52,277 nucleotides of DNA, from positions 1 through 52,277 of the forward strand of contig DATATI010000032.1 in the NCBI GenBank assembly GCA_036268875.1. Direction: 5' to 3'. Origin of the DNA: Polyangia bacterium. GTDB lineage: Bacteria; Myxococcota_A; Polyangia; Fen-1088. A model generated the notes under the pieces. It was not told where the DNA came from. It worked only from the letters and a program-made list of their open reading frames with translations, and made no database searches. Numbering within the stretch: the stretch's first letter is position 1; each line of letters opens with the position of its first letter. Position numbers and translations under genes: made by a program. This document shows positions 1 through 7,004 of this stretch, one piece after another.

Positions 1-67
1 TCACGCATACGTCGCTCATCTTGTCGCCCAGATCGCATCCAATCGTCTCGGTGGTAGAGTTCTCCAT
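1..67 (-). mobile_element. 5' end of an IS110-family transposase (cut by window edge)
   Basis: Only the first 22 codons are present, read leftward from an ATG at 67-65. The peptide begins MENSTTETIGCDLGDKMSDV. The CDLGDK segment resembles the first acidic position of the DEDD (RuvC-like) catalytic domain at the N terminus of IS110-type transposases. An AAGGAG ribosome-binding site lies at 82-77, nine bases before the start, so the N terminus looks intact. The rest of the gene lies beyond the left edge. The family call rests on a very short stretch and could be another RNase H-fold protein. Confidence 0.5.
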
Positions 68-234
68 GGCCGCCTTCTCCTTTGCACCTCGAGTGCGTTT
101 TCACCCGCAGAATAGTCTGCGGGCCAGGGGGTGGCGGCCGACTCATCTCATCTGAACGCGAGAACCTCGACGAAGCCAAGCGTTCCAAGATGGCCGCGAC
201 TTTGCGCGGCTTCAGAACGGAACGTCACCCACGG

Positions 235-402
235 CTACGCGACCTTGACGGTCTGCGTTCCGACGAACTCCCCTTCAAACTTGGGCTCGCCGTCCTCGAT
301 GAGCATGGTGACGACCTCTTCAAGATTTTACCGCAATTCGTCCACCGTGGCGCCCTGTGAGTGCCCACCCGGCCATCCGGGGACGTCTCTATCGCGAGCG
401 TG
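235..402 (-). pseudogene. HicB-type antitoxin remnant, interrupted by a stop codon
   Basis: On the minus strand, one frame ending at the TAG at 235-237 reads VPGWPGGHSQGATVDELR, then a TAA at 328-330, then NLEEVVTMLIEDGEPKFEGE and a short tail ending TVKVA. The P-G-x-x-G-HSQG-T-VDEL-NLEE pattern is typical of HicB antitoxins, where the P-G-C-H-x-Q-G strand leads into a helix. The TAA replaces one residue between DELR and NLEEV. No clean start is visible upstream and no HicA toxin reading frame is adjacent. It is either a decayed antitoxin or carries a sequencing error. Its position beside an IS110-type end suggests a disrupted toxin-antitoxin locus. Confidence 0.6.
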
Positions 403-430
403 ACCGACACAGTGCGGCCCCATTCTGTGT

Positions 431-2815
431 TCAAGGCGGCGGCGGTCGTTGCGAAATTGGCGCTCGAGCGAATAGTACCAGCCGGCCCCGGCTAACCAGC
501 TTGACGAGTCCCGATTCCGTCGCCGACGTTAGCAGGTTAGGATAGCAACCCGGATCCACCACTGCGAACGCCGCCTTCGTCAAAACGCCGCCGGCCTCTG
601 CGACTGAGAACTTACGGGGAAGGATCTGAAATGGAGCAGGGTAAGCCCGCTTCGGGTCCAAGTCTGCCGCGGTTAGCTCAGAGACGTGATAAAGGCCATT
701 TTGATAGGTATCCGCGCAGCCAAGGAATGCAACAATGTCGTTGGAGACGTCAGTGCGAGGTCGGGCAGCAGGCATGTGCGACAGGACTTGACCGCCGAAG
801 GATTCGCTTCGCTCGCCATAGAACGAACTGAACGAGAAAAATAACAGATCGCCCCCCAGCGTATCGTAGCCCTTGCTACTTGAGGCGTCATATAGAAGGT
901 GAGTTACTCCCATTCCGGATAGCAAATCATATACGCCCCCCGCCGTCCTAGCTCGCACATAGCTGATTCCACCTTGACTGCCTTGCCAATCCGAGACCGA
1001 CATCGCCTGAAGCGCCCAATGCACATGATTCTCATGAATCAAGACCTTGTCATTGTGCTTCAGACGATACCCAATCTTCAAAAAGTCACCAAACGGAGCG
1101 CTAAACCTTTGATTGTAGTTGCCTGAAAATCCGGAGGAAATCAGATCAATTGATTTCTTTAGCGAAGAGCCGGCCATAGCATGGGTCGGAAAGAAATAAA
1201 CGTCGCCCCCCCAAACAAGCTGTAACCCGATGATCACCCCCAGAAATGGTCGCGCCAATCGATTTTGTTGCCAGAGCTGTGAGCACGTCGCCACCAGAGC
1301 CGCGACCATCCAAGGAAGAATTGCCTGAAGGTACCGATCAAAATGATGGATTGTGTACCAAATGAAGATACCCATGTGAATCGCGGCAATCACCACCCAT
1401 ATTCGTCGCGATTTTCGCAAAAAGGGCAGCCACAGCAGAGACAAGGTGGCCAAAGAACCAAATATCGGCACATCCCGATGGAATGTCTTCCAGTCGCGCG
1501 GAACAAAGGAATAGTTAAAAAGCGCACGAACTGTCTCCCAAGCGCCTGCCAGGGTTCGCGGCGGATGAAAGAATGGAGGGTAAAACCAGTACTCCAGCGG
1601 GATCGAAAAGTCAGGCGTAGATGGGTGTATATTGAGATAGTGTCGCAACATCGGATAAACCGGGTCGCCATACCAGATCCAGTTTTTCAACCAATACGGC
1701 GAACTAGCAGCAAGCCCGGCGATTGCCGCGACAATGAGAAGCTTTATCGACGTCATGCGTGAATAGCCCACCCTTGGATAAATGGCGGTCCAAACACACC
1801 AAGACATGAAGGCCAAGGCGGGGAAGGCGACGATTGAAATTGCCGACGTCTTTGTGCCAACGGCGGCGGCCAGCGCCAGCCCTAAGAGGGCAGCAAATAT
1901 TGCGGAGCCGCTCCGAATGGTTCGAAAGAATAGAATCAAGATCACCGGCGCCCAGAACGCGGCGATGTGATCGGCACCAACCGTCAGTGATGAATCATAG
2001 AGAAAAATTTCAGGAAAAAGAAATATCGCGACCCATGCCAAATGAATCCTTCGGCGGTTTGGCAGGAGGTGTGGAACCAACGCCACGATGCCGGCAAGAG
2101 TAGCCAGGAAAATGAGAAATTCTATGTGCGCGCACAATTCAACTTTTTCGAAATATACGGCCTTTGGCAACAGCATAGCCCAGGCATACAAATGACTGGC
2201 CAGATGTGGATACGCTCCCAGGAACCAACCTTCAGGAAATGGGCGGATCGCTCCTTGCGCCACATAGTGTTCGGCGATGGGCAGATGATACCAGCGCGCA
2301 TCGTATGCCACGTTTTCTGGAGTTAGAATTTCAAAGTAAATTAAAGCCAGGCCTCCGCACCCAGCCACAATCAGAGCAATTTCCCACAGAGAACTTGGGC
2401 GTCCTCGAAGGGCGCGCAGGTGGTACCGGATCCGTCGAACAAACCGCGAAGCTGGGCGCATCCCGGCGGCCGCCAAGATGGTCGGAGCGAGGAAAAAGAA
2501 GCCTGGCCGCAGAATACCAAGTAGGCCACCCACAAAAACCGAGATAAAAAAACCAAAAACACCGATCGCAAAGGCAAGAACGATATGTTCAATGATTGGA
2601 AGGGTTCGCTGAAGAAGACGCAATAAGATTGCATGCCCCAGACAGAAACAACTGATGCCGAAAAAGAGAGTCGCGAGCCATATTTTCGCATATATCCAGA
2701 AAAGCCAGTGACTGATCGGATACGACCGATTCATTGCCACGACATCGATCGCGATCGCCGATAGCAGCCCAAGGGCCAGGCCTATTGTTCGGACGTGCGA
2801 TTTCGCGATCTTCAT
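431..2815 (-). CDS. GT-C fold membrane glycosyltransferase-like protein
   Basis: This 794-residue polytopic membrane protein has about a dozen hydrophobic segments in its first 560 residues and a soluble C-terminal part. The first extracytoplasmic loop carries the YDARWYHLPIAEHY motif, which fits the acidic D(x)nYHxP loop of GT-C enzymes that use polyprenyl-phosphate sugars. It probably adds or handles a surface sugar, but substrate and acceptor cannot be read. The ATG at 2815 opens a short lysine-containing segment before the first membrane helix. Base composition is unlike the neighbours: two 60-base stretches counted by hand (1021-1080 and 2101-2160) are about 42% and 38% G+C. With the IS110-type end and toxin-antitoxin debris alongside, horizontal origin is likely. 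It stands alone, not in a polysaccharide cluster. Confidence 0.6.
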   Translation of the reverse strand: MKIAKSHVRTIGLALGLLSAIAIDVVAMNRSYPISHWLFWIYAKIWLATLFFGISCFCLGHAILLRLLQRTLPIIEHIVLAFAIGVFGFFISVFVGGLLGILRPGFFFLAPTILAAAGMRPASRFVRRIRYHLRALRGRPSSLWEIALIVAGCGGLALIYFEILTPENVAYDARWYHLPIAEHYVAQGAIRPFPEGWFLGAYPHLASHLYAWAMLLPKAVYFEKVELCAHIEFLIFLATLAGIVALVPHLLPNRRRIHLAWVAIFLFPEIFLYDSSLTVGADHIAAFWAPVILILFFRTIRSGSAIFAALLGLALAAAVGTKTSAISIVAFPALAFMSWCVWTAIYPRVGYSRMTSIKLLIVAAIAGLAASSPYWLKNWIWYGDPVYPMLRHYLNIHPSTPDFSIPLEYWFYPPFFHPPRTLAGAWETVRALFNYSFVPRDWKTFHRDVPIFGSLATLSLLWLPFLRKSRRIWVVIAAIHMGIFIWYTIHHFDRYLQAILPWMVAALVATCSQLWQQNRLARPFLGVIIGLQLVWGGDVYFFPTHAMAGSSLKKSIDLISSGFSGNYNQRFSAPFGDFLKIGYRLKHNDKVLIHENHVHWALQAMSVSDWQGSQGGISYVRARTAGGVYDLLSGMGVTHLLYDASSSKGYDTLGGDLLFFSFSSFYGERSESFGGQVLSHMPAARPRTDVSNDIVAFLGCADTYQNGLYHVSELTAADLDPKRAYPAPFQILPRKFSVAEAGGVLTKAAFAVVDPGCYPNLLTSATESGLVKLVSRGRLVLFARAPISQRPPPP

Positions 2816-2959
2816 GGACGTTCTCCGAGCCTCCCAACGTCAATATCCGGTGGAAGCACGATAGGAAGGTGAAATAGTGGTATTTGTTATGCCAAAAGTG
2901 CGACTAGCGCAAGACGAAAAGTTGCTGATTGAGTCGTCCGCTTCGCCGACGAGCGGGAA

Positions 2960-3359
2960 GTGACGCTTGGTGTCCGCTGCCGCGCGGGATTGGCGGGAGA
3001 CGGCTTTTGCCTGTCGCTAGCTGGGGGGCACGCGCGGCGCTATTTTTATCTATTCATTTCAGACGATGCTCTGATGACGTTGTGCTGTGCGCAGCGGCTG
3101 GCGACCGGGCGTGGGCTGCCATGGACCGACGGCGATCGCGGTGGAGGGCTGAACCGATTTGCCGTGGGCACTGCTCAACACGCCGAGCGTCCGCTTCGCT
3201 AGCGATGAAACTCGGCGACTCGCCAGTGTGCGGACGCCAGTCGAAGGTCCTGCCAGAGGTCCAAAAGAAATTGCACCTGGACTCTGGCCCGACGCCAAGG
3301 CCATGCCACTAGACGGCAACCCCGTCGGACGGGACTATCTTGGTGGTCCGCTTTTGTGA
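2960..3359 (+). pseudogene. Decayed GT-C glycosyltransferase fragment
   Basis: The only protein-like signal between the glycosyltransferase gene and the efflux operon. From about 3023 one frame reads GGHARRYFYLFISDDALMTL, then CCAQRLATGRGLPWTDGDR. This matches the first periplasmic loop of GT39/arabinofuranosyltransferase-like GT-C proteins (F-I-x-DDA-x-x-x-RYA-x-x-L-x-x-G-G-L-x-x-x-GE-R-VEGY). At about 3136-3140 the homology moves to another frame, reading AVEG, a stop, then TDLPWALLNT. The expected VEGYT/S-x-LW motif is therefore split by a frameshift and a nonsense change. The remainder to 3359 has no recognisable domain. The flanking parts (2816-2959) hold nothing I can support. Confidence 0.5.
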
Positions 3360-3364
3360 GTGAC

Positions 3365-3398
3365 CGTTCGTGGGACGGTCCCGTCCCAAAGACGAACG
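3365..3398. repeat. Two-part inverted repeat upstream of the efflux operon
   Basis: An outer 7-base arm CGTTCGT (3365-3371) pairs with ACGAACG (3392-3398). An inner arm GGGACGG (3372-3378) pairs with CCGTCCC (3381-3387) around a TC loop, with a one-sided AAAG bulge at 3388-3391. It lies 60 bases before the preferred start of the TolC-like gene. It could be a leader RNA hairpin, a regulator site or a terminator for decayed upstream transcription. No T-tract follows on the plus strand. Confidence 0.5.
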
Positions 3399-3457
3399 TA
3401 ACAGGCGTTCACGCGCACCGAATTTCAACAAATCGGCGCCATTCGAGGAACCAAGTT

Positions 3458-4984
3458 TTGGCGCGGCCTTCGCATAGGGCCCCGGCCGTGATAGCGGCCG
3501 TTAGCCTTCTCTTGATTCTGGATGCTGCGCCGGCGGTCGCCGACGATGGTGGCCGATCGCTGGGGATCGGGCAGGCGGTGGCGTTGGCGGTGCAGCACAA
3601 CCCGAAGCTGGCTGCCGCTTCCGTTACCGTGGTCGGCAGCGAGGAAGGCATTGTCGCGGCTTCTGGCGCGGACGATTTTCTCTGGGATGCCAGCGCCGGT
3701 TGGGCGCGAAGCCGCGATGCGATCGTGCCTGGCACGCCGGTTCAGCAAACCCACGCGGATGATGTGCTGCTCTCGACGGCATTGACTCGACCGCTGGCCA
3801 CGGGGGGGGCGCTGGGATTGCGGCTATCCGCGGACCTATCGCAAGCCGACTACTCGAGTGAGCTGGGCGACGGCAGCGGCACGCTGGCGCCGTCGACGGT
3901 CGATACCCGGCTGGCATCGCTGTCTTTGTTCGGGGCGCACCCGCTGCTGCGGGGCGCGGGAACGAACACCGCGCGCGCCCAGCGCCGTCGGGCTCGCGCC
4001 GCCCGCGACATAGCGGGGCTACAGCGCGAAGCGGTGGCGGCCGGTCTGGTGCGCGATGTGGTGGTGGCGTGCTGGAATGCTTTGCTGGCGTCCGAGGAAG
4101 CCGAAATTCGTCGTGCGTTGACCGAGTCAGCTCGTCAGCAGCTGCAAGCCGTACAAGCCGGCATCGGCGTCGGAAAGCAACCGCCCAGCGCCGCCGCCGA
4201 GGTGGTGGTCGCCGTGGCCCTGCGACAGGACGATGCTATCGCCGGTGAGGACGCAGCCCGCGCGGCGTCGGTCGACCTGGCGAAGCTCCTGGGGGCCGAG
4301 GTGGACGAACCGGCGGCCGAAACCAAGATCGTCGAGCCATTGGATCCCGCGATCGACGATCGTCGCTGGTCCTTTGAAAGCGCAGCGACCGCGGCGATGG
4401 AGCGCAACCCCGAGCTAGCGTTGGCGCGGGCCCGTGGGCAGGCGGCGACCATCGACGTCGAGGTGGGTGAAAACGGGCTTCTCCCGCAACTGGATCTGGC
4501 GGCGTCGGGGGGGATTCGCGGCAACGCGGAAAACTTTGGCGGGGCCCTGGGACAGCTGGGCGGGGCGCGATCGTACGATGTCCAGGTTGGCCTGGTTTTT
4601 CAAGAGCCCCTTGGTCGGCGTTCGGCCAAAGGCAACTTGGGCGTGGCCCGCGCCGAGCGGCAGCGGGCCAAGCTGTCGGAAGCGGACATCACCGCGCAGG
4701 TTCGCTCGGCGGTCTTAAGACAGGTCGGATTGATCCAGACGGCCCGTCGTCGCATCGGCGCGCTTTCAGAAACCGTCCAGGCGGCGACGCTGGATCTCGA
4801 CGCCGAGCGCGCCCGTTTCCAGGTCGGGCGGGCGACCAACTTTGATGTGCTCAGGCGACAGGAAGAGCTGGCCCAGGCGCGGGTTCACGTCCTTCACGCC
4901 AAGGTCGACTACTGGTGCGCGACCGCGGGTCTGGAAGCGCTGACCGGCGAGATCCTTGGGCGCTACGGCGTGGTGGTTCGATGA
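3458..4984 (+). CDS. TolC-like outer membrane efflux protein
   Basis: It forms the outer-membrane exit duct for the ABC pump encoded downstream. From a TTG start the 508-residue protein has a signal peptide (n-region ARPSHR, hydrophobic core, likely cleavage after APAVA near residue 28). Two outer-membrane-efflux repeats rich in Ala/Arg/Glu coiled coil follow, including the usual AVALAVQHNPKLA and AAMERNPELALARARG elements. I chose TTG 3458 because GAGGAA at 3445-3450 sits seven bases ahead and this start gives a complete signal peptide. The frame is open from GTG 3356, and GTG 3488 would remove the basic n-region. Its TGA overlaps the ATG of the adaptor gene (ATGA), showing co-translation. 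Confidence 0.85.
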   Translation: MARPSHRAPAVIAAVSLLLILDAAPAVADDGGRSLGIGQAVALAVQHNPKLAAASVTVVGSEEGIVAASGADDFLWDASAGWARSRDAIVPGTPVQQTHADDVLLSTALTRPLATGGALGLRLSADLSQADYSSELGDGSGTLAPSTVDTRLASLSLFGAHPLLRGAGTNTARAQRRRARAARDIAGLQREAVAAGLVRDVVVACWNALLASEEAEIRRALTESARQQLQAVQAGIGVGKQPPSAAAEVVVAVALRQDDAIAGEDAARAASVDLAKLLGAEVDEPAAETKIVEPLDPAIDDRRWSFESAATAAMERNPELALARARGQAATIDVEVGENGLLPQLDLAASGGIRGNAENFGGALGQLGGARSYDVQVGLVFQEPLGRRSAKGNLGVARAERQRAKLSEADITAQVRSAVLRQVGLIQTARRRIGALSETVQAATLDLDAERARFQVGRATNFDVLRRQEELAQARVHVLHAKVDYWCATAGLEALTGEILGRYGVVVR

Positions 4985-6258
4985 CGTCGCCAAGCAAAGG
5001 CGACGCGGCGATGGATGTTCCACGGCTGCGCCCCCAGCGCGGTCGTCGCCGGGTGCTCGGCTACGCAGCAGCCATCTTCGTTCTGGTGGCGCTCACGGTG
5101 ACATTGCGGCAGCTGCGTCCAGCAGCGCCGTCTGTCGACCGGGCCACGGTCTGGATCGACACCGTCAAGCGCGGTCCGCTGGTGCGCGAGGTGCAAAGTC
5201 AGGGTGAATTGGTGCCCGAAGAGATTCGCTGGATCTCGGCGGTGGCCCCGGCGCGGGTCGAGAAGATCTTGGTGCGCCCAGGAACCGCCGTGCGGCAGGA
5301 CACCGTCTTGCTGGTGCTGGCCAACGCCGATCTGGAACTGGGCGCGCTGGAGGCCGAGCGCCAACTGGCCAGCGGTTTGTCCGGCCTGGTAAATCTGCAG
5401 GCCACTTTGGACGGACAACAACTGGCGCAGCAATCGCAACTGGCGTCTTTGCGCTCCGAACTGGGTGAAGCCCGGCGCCGGGCCGCGGCCGACGACGATC
5501 TGGCCAAGAAGGGCTATCTGTCAGAGTTGGAGCGCGGCCAATCCCGCGATCGGGCCAGCGAGCTGGCCGGCCGATTGGCGTTCGAAGAAAGAAGGCTGGC
5601 AGCCTTGGTCCGCGGCGACGGGGCGCAGATCGCGGCCCAACGTGAACAGGTGGAACGGCAGCGTTCCATTGCGCGCGTGCGGCGGCGCGAGGTCGACGAT
5701 CTCACGGTGAAGGCGGGCGTGGACGGCGTCTTGCAACAATTGCCGTTGCAGGTTGGGCAATCGGTGGCGGCGGGTGCCTTGCTGGCGAAAGTGGCGCGAC
5801 CCGACCGACTGAAAGCAGAGATCCGCGTCCCCGAAGTACAGGCCAAGGACGTGCGCCTGGATCTGCCGGTGGCCGTCGACACTCACAGTGCCGTCATCGC
5901 GGGCCGAGTGATCCGCATCGACCCGGCGGTTCTGGGGGGCTACGTGAAAGTGGACGTGGCACTGACTGGACCCTTGCCGGCGGGTGCGCGTCCCGATCTC
6001 AGCGTGACGGCCACCATCGAACTGGACCGCCTGGACAACGTCCTGTTCGTCGGCCGGCCCGCCTTCGGGCAGCCCAACGCCACGGTCGGTCTTTTCAAGT
6101 TGGAAGCCGACGGTGAGACCGCGACCAGGACCGCGGTCTTGCTGGGGCGCGGTTCGGTCAAAGCCATGGAGGTGGTGAGCGGAATCGGCGAAGGCGATCG
6201 GGTGATTCTGTCCGACATGGCCCAGTGGAGCGCGGCTGACCGCGTGCGACTGAAGTAG
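4981..6258 (+). CDS. HlyD/MacA-type periplasmic adaptor of ABC efflux pump
   Basis: This membrane-fusion protein links the inner-membrane ABC permease to the TolC-like channel. The 425-residue protein has one N-terminal membrane anchor (about residues 25-42, after a run of Arg), a first biotinyl-lipoyl half (VQSQGELVPEEIRWISA), a long alpha-helical hairpin rich in Gln/Arg/Glu, and a second lipoyl half (VDGVLQQLPLQVGQSVAAGA). Beta-barrel and membrane-proximal domains follow. The start at 4981 overlaps the previous stop as ATGA. A start 66 bases upstream is possible but would lie inside the TolC-like gene. The ATPase gene begins 14 bases downstream after an AGGAAGAGAG ribosome-binding site. Confidence 0.85.
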   Translation: MTSPSKGDAAMDVPRLRPQRGRRRVLGYAAAIFVLVALTVTLRQLRPAAPSVDRATVWIDTVKRGPLVREVQSQGELVPEEIRWISAVAPARVEKILVRPGTAVRQDTVLLVLANADLELGALEAERQLASGLSGLVNLQATLDGQQLAQQSQLASLRSELGEARRRAAADDDLAKKGYLSELERGQSRDRASELAGRLAFEERRLAALVRGDGAQIAAQREQVERQRSIARVRRREVDDLTVKAGVDGVLQQLPLQVGQSVAAGALLAKVARPDRLKAEIRVPEVQAKDVRLDLPVAVDTHSAVIAGRVIRIDPAVLGGYVKVDVALTGPLPAGARPDLSVTATIELDRLDNVLFVGRPAFGQPNATVGLFKLEADGETATRTAVLLGRGSVKAMEVVSGIGEGDRVILSDMAQWSAADRVRLK

Positions 6259-6272
6259 GAAGAGAGAGTCCC

Positions 6273-7004
6273 ATGGAAAAAAGCACGGAACGGTTGATCA
6301 CCTTGGAAGGCATCAAGAAGGTCTTTCTGACCGAAGACATGGAGACGCACGCGCTGTCCGACGTGCACCTGTCAATCAGCAAGGGCGACTATGTGTCGAT
6401 TGAAGGACCATCGGGCTCGGGTAAATCGACGTTGCTGTCGATCCTGGGTTTGCTGGATGCGCCCAGCGGCGGGACGTACGTGCTCGGCGGTGAGAACGTC
6501 GCCGGCCTGTCGTCAGCGCGGCGAGCAGTGCTGCGCAATCGACACATCGGCTTTGTCTTTCAGAGTTTCAATCTGATCGCCGACCTGACCGTCTCTGAAA
6601 ACGTGGCTTTGCCGCTGACGTACCGTGGGATGCCCAGCGACGAGCGCAAACGCCGCGTCGAGCAGGCGCTGGAACGAGTGGGCATGTCCCATCGGGCCAA
6701 GCACATGCCAGCGCAGTTATCGGGAGGGCAACAGCAGCGGGTGGCCGTGGCGCGCGCGGCCGCCGGCGAGCCGCTGATCTTGCTGGCCGACGAACCGACG
6801 GGGAATCTCGATTCGAAGAACGGCGACGCGGTGATGGCGCTGCTTCGCGAGATGAACCGCGCCGGCGCCACCATCTGCATGGTCACGCACAACCCCGATT
6901 ACGCGCGCCAGGCCAGCCGCAACGTGAACCTCTTCGACGGGCGGGTGGTCGACGACGTGCGGGCCGCCGCCGATGCCGATCGATCTCTGGAAACCGACGC
7001 ATGA
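6273..7004 (+). CDS. ABC transporter ATP-binding protein, MacB/LolD type
   Basis: This 243-residue ATPase powers the efflux permease encoded next. All nucleotide-binding motifs are intact: Walker A GPSGSGKST (residues 45-53), a Q-loop glutamine in FVFQSFN, signature LSGGQQQRVAVARA, Walker B LILLADEP with the D-loop GNLD, and the switch histidine in MVTHN. The organisation matches the MacB/LolD (type VII, mechanotransmission) class, which works with FtsX-like permeases rather than importers. Its stop overlaps the permease start (ATGA at 7001-7004), so the two halves are made in a coupled fashion. Confidence 0.9.
   Translation: MEKSTERLITLEGIKKVFLTEDMETHALSDVHLSISKGDYVSIEGPSGSGKSTLLSILGLLDAPSGGTYVLGGENVAGLSSARRAVLRNRHIGFVFQSFNLIADLTVSENVALPLTYRGMPSDERKRRVEQALERVGMSHRAKHMPAQLSGGQQQRVAVARAAAGEPLILLADEPTGNLDSKNGDAVMALLREMNRAGATICMVTHNPDYARQASRNVNLFDGRVVDDVRAAADADRSLETDA

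Noticed and set aside
3459-3474. Sequence TGGCGCGGCCTTCGCA resembling a sigma54 -24/-12 promoter
   Set aside because: It has GG-N10-GC spacing, but it lies across the likely TTG start and into coding sequence of the TolC-like gene. A transcription start there would leave no usable ribosome-binding site.
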